The notes beneath the pieces were generated by a model that was not told where the DNA came from, made no database searches, and saw only the letters and a list, made by a program, of their open reading frames with translations. DNA of 64,000 nt from an uncultured Parabacteroides sp. (GTDB taxonomy: Bacteria; Bacteroidota; Bacteroidia; Bacteroidales; Tannerellaceae): positions 1 through 64,000 of the forward strand of contig CALCST010000031.1 of the NCBI GenBank assembly GCA_937894065.1, written 5' to 3'. Below are positions 18,562 to 26,817 of the stretch, piece by piece (positions within the stretch are counted from its first letter, which is position 1; each line of letters starts with the position of its first letter). Position numbers and translations under genes: made by a program.

Positions 18562-18780
18562 ATGGTTCTTTCATCTGTTTTAGCTTTAATTGGACTGCCC
18601 GAGCTTGGCTTTATTATAGGAGTTGCCGTTGTGATATTCGGATGCACGGCAGTAATGCAGAATCCGTTTATAAGCACGGGGCAAAAGATATTATGGATAT
18701 TAACCATTCTGGTTCTTAACTGGATTGGTTTGCTATGGTATTATTACACATATTATATTAGGAACAACAATGAAGACTGA
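18562..18780 (+). CDS. PLDc_N-domain small membrane protein
   Basis: A 72-aa protein with two hydrophobic segments (about residues 7-27 and 43-64) separated by a short polar stretch. The second segment ends in NWIGLLWYYYTYY, matching the phospholipase D N-terminal membrane domain (PLDc_N) that also occurs alone in Bacteroidota. It lies 11 bases after the ATPase gene and overlaps the epimerase ATG by 11 bases, so it is probably cotranscribed. Function unknown; with its position where a permease gene would be expected, a role as a permease is unlikely because of size. Confidence 0.75.
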   Translation: MVLSSVLALIGLPELGFIIGVAVVIFGCTAVMQNPFISTGQKILWILTILVLNWIGLLWYYYTYYIRNNNED

Positions 18781-19795
18781 CGGACAGAAGAAAATACTTA
18801 TAACCGGAGCAAGTGGTTTCATCGGTGGATTTCTGGTTAAAGAAGCACTGAACAGAGGATATGAAGTCTGGGCAGGAGTTCGCGCAGGAAGTAATCTTTC
18901 GAATCTCAATGATAAAAGAATAAAATTTATCGACTTGCCTTATAAAGATGAAGGTAAACTAAAGGAAACCATCGAAAGATTTGCTGAGTCAAACGGCAAA
19001 TGGGATTATGTGATACATAATGCCGGACTGACAAAAACAACAAACAAACAGCTCTTCTTTGAAGTAAATGCCGAAAACACCAGACGTTTCCTTTCTGCCT
19101 TATCCGGAGAGAATTGCCGTCCGGAGAAGTTTCTTCTGATGAGCAGTTTGAGCAGTTTCGGTGCCGGAGACGAGAAGAATTTCACACCGCTGCACCTTAC
19201 AGATGAACAACGGCCGGACACAACATACGGACAGAGCAAACTGAAAGCTGAAAACTACGTTCGCAATAATGGCAACTTTCCATACATTATTCTCCGCCCA
19301 ACCGGAGTTTACGGACCTGGCGAGAAAGATTATTTCATGGAAATAAAGGCTGTCAACAGTGGAGTGGATTTTGCTGTTGGTTCAATTCCTCAAAGAATTA
19401 CATTCATTTATGTAAAAGACTTGGCTCGCGTTGCTTTCCTTGCTCTTGAAAAAGAAGAAATAATAAATAAGGAATATTTTGTTGCCGACGGCGATGTCCA
19501 TACGGACGAATCTTTCGCCAAGCTGATTCAGAAAATATTAGGTAAGAAATTCGTCTTTCATGCACGCATTCCTCTCCCACTTGTTCATACTGCATGCATA
19601 ATTTCAGAAAACATTGGGAAATTAATGAATAAAAGCATGACTCTGAACACTGACAAATATATAATCCTAAAACAGCGAAACTGGATTTGCGACACCGAGC
19701 CTTTACACAAGGACTTAGATTTCGTTGCCGAATATCCTTTAAGACGAGGATTAGAAGAAGCTATTGAATGGTATAAGGAGAAAGGGTGGATTTGA
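18770..19795 (+). CDS. NAD-dependent epimerase/dehydratase (extended SDR)
   Basis: A 341-aa cytoplasmic extended short-chain dehydrogenase. The N-terminal nucleotide site is ITGASGFIGGFL, and the catalytic YxxxK is in TYGQSKLKAE, with the preceding MSSLSSFG providing the Ser. Downstream RPTGVYGPGEKDYF is typical of 3-beta-HSD/dihydroflavonol-reductase-like members. The start at 18770 overlaps the PLDc_N gene by 11 bases. Substrate is not predictable; sugar nucleotide, sterol-like and flavonoid-like substrates all occur in the group. Confidence 0.88.
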   Translation: MKTDGQKKILITGASGFIGGFLVKEALNRGYEVWAGVRAGSNLSNLNDKRIKFIDLPYKDEGKLKETIERFAESNGKWDYVIHNAGLTKTTNKQLFFEVNAENTRRFLSALSGENCRPEKFLLMSSLSSFGAGDEKNFTPLHLTDEQRPDTTYGQSKLKAENYVRNNGNFPYIILRPTGVYGPGEKDYFMEIKAVNSGVDFAVGSIPQRITFIYVKDLARVAFLALEKEEIINKEYFVADGDVHTDESFAKLIQKILGKKFVFHARIPLPLVHTACIISENIGKLMNKSMTLNTDKYIILKQRNWICDTEPLHKDLDFVAEYPLRRGLEEAIEWYKEKGWI

Positions 19796-19807
19796 GATAG
19801 GAGTTAA

Positions 19808-20140
19808 GAATACCCCAAGGATTTTGATGCAGAGGAATACTACTCTAATACTGTTGGTATCTTTGTAAATGAAAAACTAAAGCCTCAGAAAATCGTAATA
19901 AGAGCATACGGTATTCATGTGGAGTATATGCGCACCCTTCCTCTTCATCATACTCAAGAGGAAGTTCAATGTAAAAATCAGAAATATAGTGACTTTCAAT
20001 ACTACTTATGTGTTACACCAGAACTTATAAATCAACTGCTTTCAATGGGAGAAAAAATAGAGGTTCTGGAACCTGTAGAATTAAGAAAAGAAATTAAGAC
20101 TAGATTATTAAATTCATTAAACCATTATAATTATGAATAG
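19808..20140 (+). pseudogene. C-terminal remnant of a WYL-domain transcription regulator
   Basis: In frame from 19808 (just after a TAA) the sequence reads EYPKDFDAEEYYSNTVGIF and continues to MRTLPLHHTQEEV, YSDFQYYLCVTPEL and KIEVLEPVELRKEI. This is the usual C-terminal end of WYL proteins, which sense nucleotides and control defence and DNA-damage genes. The N-terminal helix-turn-helix and most of the WYL core are gone. A GTG at 19919 could start a 73-aa peptide, but nothing suggests a functional product. It overlaps the next gene by 8 bases, so the two probably arrived together. The truncation point abuts the epimerase stop by about a dozen bases. Confidence 0.75.
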
Positions 20141-20819
20141 AAACCAATATCCTAAAGGAAGTAAAGGCATGATTCAATGTATGGTAAAAGAACACAAATC
20201 TATCTTGAATGAACAATTAGGTGTGGTTCTTAGATGGATTTCTCCTATTGAAAGTACGCAATTCAAGGAATATCAATTGAATGGTGAATTTATATCTACT
20301 GAAATAGGACTTCCATCAAATGCGTTTGATGGTTTTTGGCCCTCAAGACAACCTCAATGGGACGGATTGGCAATGGATAATGAACATAAAACTCTGTACC
20401 TGATAGAGGCTAAATCCCATCTTCTAGAAATCAAAGCAGGCAATCATTTATGTAAAAATCCAAATGAAAGGCAAAAAGCTAATTACTGTCTTAAAGAGAA
20501 TTGCTTGATAAATATTAAGAAGCATTATAAATCAGAGGCTAGTGATGATTTATGGTTACATACATATTACCAAATTTCAAATCGTTTGGCATTCCTGCAA
20601 AAGATGAAAGAATTAAACCCTTATGCAAAATATAAGGATGTAAAACTTATATTTCTAAACTTTGAAAATGATAGCTCCTGGGAAACTGAAAATAAATCCG
20701 TTCCAAAAGGTGGATGGAAAAACAAATATGAAGAAATCTTGCAAAATTTACATATTTCCAAGGAACAATTGCAAAATGAAGGAGTTCTGATCATTGATAT
20801 CGATGGTTCGAATTTCTAG
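20133..20819 (+). CDS. Hypothetical protein with a possible PD-(D/E)XK nuclease core
   Basis: A 228-aa protein of unknown family. Residues 70-95 read WPSRQPQWDGLAM then TLYLIEAKSH: an Asp followed about 16 residues later by ExK at the end of a strand, which is the PD-(D/E)XK nuclease pattern. The rest is helical and charged, with no signal peptide. The gene overlaps the WYL remnant by 8 bases and is followed by a repeat hairpin. WYL regulators often accompany defence genes, so a restriction-like or defence nuclease is the leading idea. This is inference from one motif and context. Confidence 0.6.
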   Translation: MNRNQYPKGSKGMIQCMVKEHKSILNEQLGVVLRWISPIESTQFKEYQLNGEFISTEIGLPSNAFDGFWPSRQPQWDGLAMDNEHKTLYLIEAKSHLLEIKAGNHLCKNPNERQKANYCLKENCLINIKKHYKSEASDDLWLHTYYQISNRLAFLQKMKELNPYAKYKDVKLIFLNFENDSSWETENKSVPKGGWKNKYEEILQNLHISKEQLQNEGVLIIDIDGSNF

Positions 20820-20845
20820 ACACTGTCCAAAATTCTGTGTAAACA

Positions 20846-20893
20846 CAACAAGGCTCCAGATACAACCTCACCACTTGTATCTGAAGCCTTGTT
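20846..20893. repeat. GTTGACAAG-related hairpin, short form
   Basis: AACAAGGCTCCAGATACAA pairs with TTGTATCTGAAGCCTTGTT around an 8-base loop. The words CAGATACAA and TTGTATCTGAAGCCTTG are the same as in the larger copies, but the GTTGAC core is missing. It may serve as a terminator between two convergent genes. Confidence 0.75.
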
Positions 20894-20923
20894 TCTCTAC
20901 CATTGATGTGAAACTTCAATGGT

Positions 20924-21715
20924 TTATTCCTTTACTTCCTGAATTGTTCCCTTACCAATGATGCGTTGCTCAACAGTAACCGGACCTTTATATCTGATAT
21001 TTCCTTTACCAACAAGGTTTGCTTTCAGCATTTCTTTAGGATTGATTTCCACTGTTCCGCTTCCGGCAACTTTACAGTCGATAGTTTTTACTGCAACACC
21101 AAATGCATGAATATCACCACTGCTTAGAACTGTGAATTCACCTTTATTGGCAGTTCCGTTTTTCAATCTCATTGAACCGGAACCGTCCATATCACATTCA
21201 AGGCGGTCCACTTTCATATCTTCAACAACAATATTTGCACTGTTTGTAACATTCAAGTCAAATACTCCAACTTCAATCGGTTTCATAAACTGAATCAAGC
21301 TGTTGTCTGCACCTTTAACCTTAAGTTCATCTCCTGTAATACTTGACTTTGTCATGAAATTTGCATTTCCTGCAGCCTTAACTTCCTTAAGCCACTTTGA
21401 ATTTGCCTTAACAACGAACTTTGTAAGCTGATTAACCTTAACCTTTTTATTGAAGCGTATTTTAAGTTCTCTGTCTGTTGTCTCAACATCAAGATACTGG
21501 TGCAAGTTGTCATCCAAAGTTATTTCCAATTTAGCACTTTCTTCGGATTGCACATAACTGAAATCCATAACACCGTCGATGTTCACTTTATTAAAATCGT
21601 CGATATTCAAAGTAACAGTCGTTGGTTTTCCATTACCTTTCACATAGTCAGCAGCCTGTCCTGCATTAAGCAAACCAAACAGGAAGGCAATTAAAAGTAG
21701 TCCTTTCGCTTTCAT
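20924..21715 (-). CDS. GIN-domain (DUF2807) exported protein
   Basis: A 263-aa exported protein: a signal peptide (MKAKGLLLIAFLFGLLNAGQA) followed by a GIN domain, an all-beta fold with a repetitive right-handed solenoid. VTLNIDDFNKVNIDGVMDFSYVQ is the typical N-terminal block and KTIDCKVAGSGTVEINPK the typical end. It lies head to tail with a second, glycine-rich DUF2807 protein, 171 bases apart with a repeat in between. Function unknown; a surface or periplasmic adhesion role has been suggested for the family. Confidence 0.85.
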   Translation of the reverse strand: MKAKGLLLIAFLFGLLNAGQAADYVKGNGKPTTVTLNIDDFNKVNIDGVMDFSYVQSEESAKLEITLDDNLHQYLDVETTDRELKIRFNKKVKVNQLTKFVVKANSKWLKEVKAAGNANFMTKSSITGDELKVKGADNSLIQFMKPIEVGVFDLNVTNSANIVVEDMKVDRLECDMDGSGSMRLKNGTANKGEFTVLSSGDIHAFGVAVKTIDCKVAGSGTVEINPKEMLKANLVGKGNIRYKGPVTVEQRIIGKGTIQEVKE

Positions 21716-21795
21716 TTTATTGATAGTTTAGTTTAGGCTTTCTCTTCGGAAAGCAATTATATTCATAACGGCAAATGTAATAAATTATTTTATTA

Positions 21796-21884
21796 AAGTT
21801 GACAAGGCAACAGATACAAGTTGACAAGGTTATTTCTGCTCTTATAACCTTGCCAACTCGTCTACTTGTTTCCTTATCTACTTA
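21796..21884. repeat. GTTGACAAG-family hairpin repeat
   Basis: AAGTTGACAAGGCAACAGATACAAGTTGACAAGG pattern (two units) answered by ACCTTGCCAACTCGTCTACTTG. It sits between the two GIN-domain genes. Confidence 0.8.
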
Positions 21885-21886
21885 AA

Positions 21887-22726
21887 TCATTTCACTTTAT
21901 GAACATCGCCACCGCCGGAAGTAGAACTTTCGACTTCCGGATTTCCTTTATAATAAATGTCACCACCGCCGGAAGCTGACGCATTCAACCTCTTGCTAGC
22001 ATAAACCTTTATATCGCCGCCACCACTAACTTTTGCTGTAACTTCTTCAGCAATAAGTTCATCAGCATCAAGGTCACCGCCGCCGCTTACTTTAAATTCG
22101 GCATATTTGGCTTCGCCCTTAATATCAGCATCACCGCCACCACTTACGTTAGCTGTAACACTTCCACATGAAAGATTCTTAATATCCATATCGCCACCGC
22201 CACTTATGTTGAAGTTTGCATCCTTAACTGAGATTAAGTCTTCTGAGTCAAAATCACCTCCACCGCTAATATTAACATTCAAAGATGGAGAATTGAATTT
22301 TCCTTCTATTTCAAACTCGCTTCCGCCACCAACATTGACCTTGCTCAGTGATGTTGATGATGCATATATCTTTATTTCCGTTGGATAAACTTCAATATCC
22401 TTATCTGTTGAGATACTCAGCACTCCACTTTGAACCTTAACATTGATATATGGAATAATATTCTCGTCGGTTCTCAACTTCAAACTGGCTTCAGAACTTT
22501 GTCTGTATATCAACTTTGGAGAATTTGTGTAGTTTCCCCTCATCGAGAATAATTTTGAGAATGAGAAAGTTGATATATTTCCAAGATTCACTTCATTAAA
22601 ATTGCTCAAGTGAATAGTCTTTGTTGTTATTTTACCATTCCCTTTTATTCCTTTCGCCATTAACGATGTTGCAAAAGTAAAGCTGAACGCCATAACTGCG
22701 ACCAATGCTAAAATTCGTGTTTTCAT
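21887..22726 (-). CDS. GIN-domain (DUF2807) exported protein with SGGGD repeats
   Basis: A 279-aa exported protein with signal peptide (ends near SLMA). The N-terminal GIN block is TIHLSNFNEVNLGNISTFSF. From about residue 130 seven copies of SGGGD (GGGSEF before the first) recur about every 18-20 residues, each followed by an acidic or hydrophobic strand. This is a beta-solenoid whose turns are glycine-aspartate rich, a possible metal (Ca2+) binding face. Its paralog lies just downstream. Partner and function are unknown. Confidence 0.85.
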   Translation of the reverse strand: MKTRILALVAVMAFSFTFATSLMAKGIKGNGKITTKTIHLSNFNEVNLGNISTFSFSKLFSMRGNYTNSPKLIYRQSSEASLKLRTDENIIPYINVKVQSGVLSISTDKDIEVYPTEIKIYASSTSLSKVNVGGGSEFEIEGKFNSPSLNVNISGGGDFDSEDLISVKDANFNISGGGDMDIKNLSCGSVTANVSGGGDADIKGEAKYAEFKVSGGGDLDADELIAEEVTAKVSGGGDIKVYASKRLNASASGGGDIYYKGNPEVESSTSGGGDVHKVK

Positions 22727-22758
22727 ATTCTTTCTTTTTAAGTTTAATAATCATATCG

Positions 22759-22826
22759 GATACAAGTTGACAAGGCTTCAGATATAAGTTGATAACCTTG
22801 TCAACTCATCAACTTGTTTCTTGTCC
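22759..22826. repeat. GTTGACAAG-family hairpin repeat
   Basis: ATACAAGTTGACAAGGCTTC and ATATAAGTTGATAACC on the left, CTTGTCAACTCATCAACTTG on the right, between the SGGGD protein and dusB. Confidence 0.8.
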
Positions 22827-22960
22827 TCTTTAATACTATAGACGAAGCAACAGAAAATATGTTACACGATTGATGGTTTTTTATTACAAAAAAAGAGTTG
22901 AAGGTTTGTTCCGGCAATGCAGAAACCTTCAACTCTCCCACTCGTAAGAACGGCAAATAT

Positions 22961-23947
22961 TTATTCTACTGGAAATTTCTCCGGAATACTGTCCATAATT
23001 TCAAACAATTCGCTGACAGTTTCAGCCCTCAGCATAGCAACTCTTGTTGCCTTGAAGTCCGGAATACCTTTAAACAAAGGTGTTGCCGCAAGATGACGGC
23101 GGATATGAAGAATGCCTCGGCGCTCGTCGAGACGCTCAACACTTTGTGTCACCTGCTTTTTCAGAATATCCAGATACCAGGCAAATGGTTCATTAGGAAG
23201 ATTCTCGCCTGTCTGAAGATAATGCTTAATCTCACGGAAAATCCATGGTCGGCCAATAGTTGCGCGGCCTATCATAACTCCGTCAACGCCATAGTCGTCG
23301 AATCTTTGCTTACATATCTCGGCTGAAGTCACATCTCCGTTACCAATAATAGGAATATGCATACGAGGATTATTCTTTACGGCGCCAATCAGGGTCCAGT
23401 CTGCTTCTCCGGTATACATCTGCGCTCTGGTTCGTCCGTGAATCGACAACGCTGCGATACCGCAATCCTGAAGCTGCTCGGCAAGCTCAACAATTATTTT
23501 ATTGTCGGCATCCCATCCAAGGCGGGTTTTTACGGTCACAGGAATATTTACTGCCTTTACCACCTCACGTGTGATATCAAGCATCAGCGGGATGTTGCGC
23601 AACATTCCGGCTCCGGCTCCTTTTCCGGCAACCCTTTTCACCGGACAACCGAAATTTATATCCAAAATATCCGGACGAGCTTCTTCGCAAATCTTTGCAG
23701 CCTCAACCATTGACTCCACGTCGCGACCGTAAATCTGTATGGCAACAGGGCGCTCTTCTTCGCTAACTTTCAGCTTCTGCTGCGTTTTGTTCACACTTCG
23801 GATAAGAGCATCGCTCGAAACAAACTCCGTATATACCATATCAGCTCCGAACTGCTTGCACATCAGGCGGAATGCAATATCGGTCACATCCTCCATAGGA
23901 GCGAGGAAAATGGGGCGTTCACCTAGTTCTATGTTTCCTATCTTCAT
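22961..23947 (-). CDS. dusB: tRNA-dihydrouridine synthase, DusB type
   Basis: A 328-aa cytoplasmic flavoenzyme reducing uridine to dihydrouridine in tRNA D-loops. The FMN barrel starts with APMEDVTDIAFR. The catalytic Cys is in NFGCPVKRVAGKGAGAGML. Further blocks are PVTVKTRLGW, SIHGRTRAQMYTG, IPIIGNGDVTS and DGVMIGRATIGRPWIF. Length and order fit DusB. It is monocistronic, divergent from the GH3 gene across a 453-base region carrying an array of palindromes. Confidence 0.95.
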   Translation of the reverse strand: MKIGNIELGERPIFLAPMEDVTDIAFRLMCKQFGADMVYTEFVSSDALIRSVNKTQQKLKVSEEERPVAIQIYGRDVESMVEAAKICEEARPDILDINFGCPVKRVAGKGAGAGMLRNIPLMLDITREVVKAVNIPVTVKTRLGWDADNKIIVELAEQLQDCGIAALSIHGRTRAQMYTGEADWTLIGAVKNNPRMHIPIIGNGDVTSAEICKQRFDDYGVDGVMIGRATIGRPWIFREIKHYLQTGENLPNEPFAWYLDILKKQVTQSVERLDERRGILHIRRHLAATPLFKGIPDFKATRVAMLRAETVSELFEIMDSIPEKFPVE

Positions 23948-23966
23948 TTTAATTCTGTTCTTGATG

Positions 23967-23974
23967 CAAAGATA
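23967..23974 (-). promoter_or_regulatory. Bacteroidota -7 box of dusB
   Basis: TATCTTTG on the minus strand, 19 bases upstream of the ATG. No TTTG -33 element lies at the right distance. Confidence 0.6.
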
Positions 23975-24090
23975 CTTGTAAAATATGACGTATCAGTTTG
24001 AGAAAAGATAAAATATGGAGAGTAATTGGACTATACACTGTATATCAACAACTTGCATTTTCAGAGATTTTTCACAGCCTGAAAAACTTT

Positions 24091-24176
24091 TTTCATAATA
24101 TATGGAACAAAAATTTCACAATATATGAAAAATAATTTTCATAATATATGGAAAAAGTTTTCCACAATATATGGAA
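24091..24176 (+). repeat. Array of four near-palindromes at exact 23-bp period, copy A
   Basis: 17-base units start at 24091 (TTTCATAATATATGGAA), 24114 (TTTCACAATATATGAAA), 24137 (same as the first) and 24160 (TTCCACAATATATGGAA). Spacers are six bases. Arms TTYCA and TGRAA are inverted. The array is preceded by GAAAAACTTTTTTCAT, which also precedes array B at 41035-41120 in reverse complement. It lies 143 bases upstream of dusB and 224 bases upstream of the GH3 gene. Confidence 0.88.
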
Positions 24177-24211
24177 TTCCGTGACAATTGTAATAAAAGC
24201 TCAATATGTTT

Positions 24212-24249
24212 TATCTTGTCAACTTATCAACTCGTTAACTTAAACTTGG
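24212..24249. repeat. GTTGACAAG-family repeat, right half only
   Basis: ATCTTGTCAACTTATCAACTCGTTAAC pattern (three inverted-orientation units) with no matching left half. Confidence 0.65.
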
Positions 24250-24400
24250 ATGCTTTATTCTTGAAAATTGATTAATGATAAGAAATTAAAGAAATCGAAT
24301 AACTGTTTTGCATACACAAATAGATTATACGTATATTGCGACGGAATTTGAATTTAGAAGGTTGACAAAACAAACAAAAAACCATATTTATAAATAAATC

Positions 24401-26734
24401 ATGAAAAAAACATTTATTTCATTGCTAACATTGTTGGCTTTTGTGGGTAATAGTTTTGCCCAAAAAGTTAAGCCGGCAATTCCTTCTGATCCAGTTATTG
24501 AAGAAAAAATCGAACAATGGATCAATAAAATGACTCTCGATGAAAAAATCGGTCAGATGTGCGAAATCACTGTTGATGTAATCACAGACTTCAGCAGTCC
24601 TAATGCTTTTAAAATCAGTGAGACAAAACTGGATACTGTAATCGGTCAATATAAAGTCGGTTCAATCCTTAATGTTCCTCTGAGTGTTGCTCAGAAAAAA
24701 GAAGTATGGGCCGAAGCTATCCGCCAGATTCAGGAAAAATCAATGAAGGAAATTGGTATTCCTTGTATTTATGGTGTGGACCAGATTCACGGAACAACTT
24801 ATACTCTTGACGGTACATTGTTTCCACAGGGAAACAACATGGGTGCTACATTCAACCGTGATTTGGTGAAACGCTCAGCTGAAATTTCTGCTTATGAAAC
24901 AAAAGCAGGATGTATTCCTTGGAGTTATGCTCCGGTTGTGGACCTTGGCCGTGACCCACGCTGGCCACGTATGTGGGAAAACTTCGGTGAAGACTGCTAC
25001 GTAAATGCCGAAATGGGTGTTGCTGCTGTGAAAGGTATGCAGGGCGAAGATCCAAACCACATTGGTGAATATAATGTTGCTACAAGTATGAAGCACTATA
25101 TGGGTTATGGTGTTCCTGTCACAGGTAAGGACCGTACTCCATCTGCTATTTCAGACATCGACATGCGCGAGAAACATTTCGCTCCGTTCCTTGCAGCAGT
25201 TCGTGCCGGTGCTTTGACAGTAATGGTTAACTCAGCTGTCAACAATGGTGTTCCTTTCCATGCTAACAAGAAATTCCTTACTGGCTGGTTGAAAGAAGAG
25301 CTTAACTGGGACGGTATGATTGTTACTGACTGGGCAGATATCAACAACCTTTGCACTCGCGACCACATCGCAGCAACAAAGAAAGAAGCTATCAAGATTG
25401 CTATCAATGCCGGTATTGATATGTCAATGGTTCCTTATGAAGTAAGTTTCTGTACTTATTTGAAAGAACTTGTCAACGAAGGCGAAGTCCCAATGAGCCG
25501 TATCGACGACGCTGTTCGCCGTGTTCTTCGTTTGAAATACCGTTTGGGATTGTTTGAAAATCCATATTGGGACATAAAGAAATATGACAAATTCGGTTCT
25601 GCAGAATTTGCCAAAGTAGCATTAAAGGCTGCTGAAGAATCAGAAGTTCTTTTGAAGAATGAAGACAATATCCTTCCGATTGCAAAAGGCAAGAAAATCC
25701 TTCTTGCCGGTCCTAACGCAAACTCTATGCGTTGTCTGAACGGTGGTTGGTCTTATTCATGGCAGGGCGACAAAGCTGATATGCACGCACAGGCTTATAA
25801 CACTATCTATGAAGCTTTGTCAAACAAATATGGCAAGGAAAATGTAATCTACGAACCGGGTGTTACTTACAACACTTCAAACGGTTTCGCATGGTGGGCT
25901 GAAAACGAACCAAATATCGAAGCTGCTGTGAAGGCTGCTGCAAATGTTGACGTAATCGTTGCTTGCGTTGGTGAAAACTCTTACTGCGAAACACCTGGTA
26001 ACCTTACAGACCTTAATCTTTCTGCAAATCAGAAAGAATTGGTAAAAGCTTTGGCTGCAACAGGTAAACCCCTTGTTTTGGTATTGAATGAAGGTCGTCC
26101 ACGTATCATCAACGAAATCGAACCTTTGGCAAAAGCTGTTATCCACATCATGTTGCCAGGTAACTATGGTGCTGATGCTCTTGCAAATCTTATGTCGGGC
26201 GAAACAAACTTCAGCGGAAAACTTCCGTTCACTTACCCACGTTTGATTAACTCTTTGGCTACATACGACTATAAACCATGTGAAAATATGGGTCAGATGG
26301 CTGGTAACTACAACTATGATGCTGTGATGGATGTTCAGTGGCCTTTCGGTTATGGATTGAGCTATACTACATATAAATATAGCAACTTCAAGGTTGACCG
26401 CAGCTCATTCACTGCCGACGATGTTCTTACATTCACAGTTGATGTAACAAACACTGGAAAAGTGGCAGGAAAAGAAAGCGTATTGCTATTCTCAAGCGAC
26501 TTGGTAGCAAGTATTTCACCGGACAACAAACGCTTGCGTAACTTCCAGAAAGTTGAGCTTCAGCCGGGCGAAACCAAGACAGTCACATTGAAACTTAACG
26601 GTAGTGACTTGGCATTCGTCGGTTATGATGGTAAATGGATTCTTGAAAAAGGAGATTTCTCAATCTCATGCGGAACAGAGAAATTACCATTGAAGTGTAC
26701 AACAACTAAAGTTTGGGAAACACCTAACAGATAA
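24401..26734 (+). CDS. Beta-glucosidase, glycoside hydrolase family 3 (BglX type)
   Basis: A 777-aa exported enzyme hydrolysing beta-glucosides. Signal peptide MKKTFISLLTLLAFVGNSFAQ, then the GH3 N-terminal barrel (IEQWINKMTLDEKIGQM, CIPWSYAPVVDLGRDPRWPR, and the nucleophile Asp in GMIVTDWADI at about residue 308), the C-terminal sandwich (LLKNEDNILPIAKGKKILLAGPNA) and a fibronectin-III-like end (TVDVTNTGKVAGKESVLLF). Length is normal for BglX-like periplasmic enzymes. It has no PUL neighbours. Beta-xylosidase or other beta-glycosidase activity cannot be excluded. Confidence 0.92.
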   Translation: MKKTFISLLTLLAFVGNSFAQKVKPAIPSDPVIEEKIEQWINKMTLDEKIGQMCEITVDVITDFSSPNAFKISETKLDTVIGQYKVGSILNVPLSVAQKKEVWAEAIRQIQEKSMKEIGIPCIYGVDQIHGTTYTLDGTLFPQGNNMGATFNRDLVKRSAEISAYETKAGCIPWSYAPVVDLGRDPRWPRMWENFGEDCYVNAEMGVAAVKGMQGEDPNHIGEYNVATSMKHYMGYGVPVTGKDRTPSAISDIDMREKHFAPFLAAVRAGALTVMVNSAVNNGVPFHANKKFLTGWLKEELNWDGMIVTDWADINNLCTRDHIAATKKEAIKIAINAGIDMSMVPYEVSFCTYLKELVNEGEVPMSRIDDAVRRVLRLKYRLGLFENPYWDIKKYDKFGSAEFAKVALKAAEESEVLLKNEDNILPIAKGKKILLAGPNANSMRCLNGGWSYSWQGDKADMHAQAYNTIYEALSNKYGKENVIYEPGVTYNTSNGFAWWAENEPNIEAAVKAAANVDVIVACVGENSYCETPGNLTDLNLSANQKELVKALAATGKPLVLVLNEGRPRIINEIEPLAKAVIHIMLPGNYGADALANLMSGETNFSGKLPFTYPRLINSLATYDYKPCENMGQMAGNYNYDAVMDVQWPFGYGLSYTTYKYSNFKVDRSSFTADDVLTFTVDVTNTGKVAGKESVLLFSSDLVASISPDNKRLRNFQKVELQPGETKTVTLKLNGSDLAFVGYDGKWILEKGDFSISCGTEKLPLKCTTTKVWETPNR

Positions 26735-26754
26735 CCAATAATAGATATACAAAC

Positions 26755-26803
26755 AAAAAGTTCCGGCCGTATCTTTAGAGATATTGACCGGAACTTTTTA
26801 TTT
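26755..26803. terminator. Bidirectional terminator between GH3 and barrel genes
   Basis: AAAAAGTTCCGG pairs with CCGGAACTTTTT, with A/T tracts on both sides, between two convergent genes. Confidence 0.85.
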
Positions 26804-26817
26804 ATAAGATTATCTTT

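Larger units (their letters stand above)
23948..24400. other. Divergent intergenic region between dusB and the GH3 gene
   Basis: From left to right: dusB -7 box (TATCTTTG on the minus strand, 23967-23974), the 23-bp-period palindrome array (24091-24176), half of a GTTGACAAG repeat (24212-24249), and an A/T-rich leader for the GH3 gene in which no full promoter consensus was found. Confidence 0.75.

Noticed and set aside
24091..24176. CRISPR-like regularly spaced repeats (also 41035-41120 and 13729-13808)
   Set aside because: Spacers are only four to six bases and similar to each other, units are palindromic, and no cas gene is in the window.
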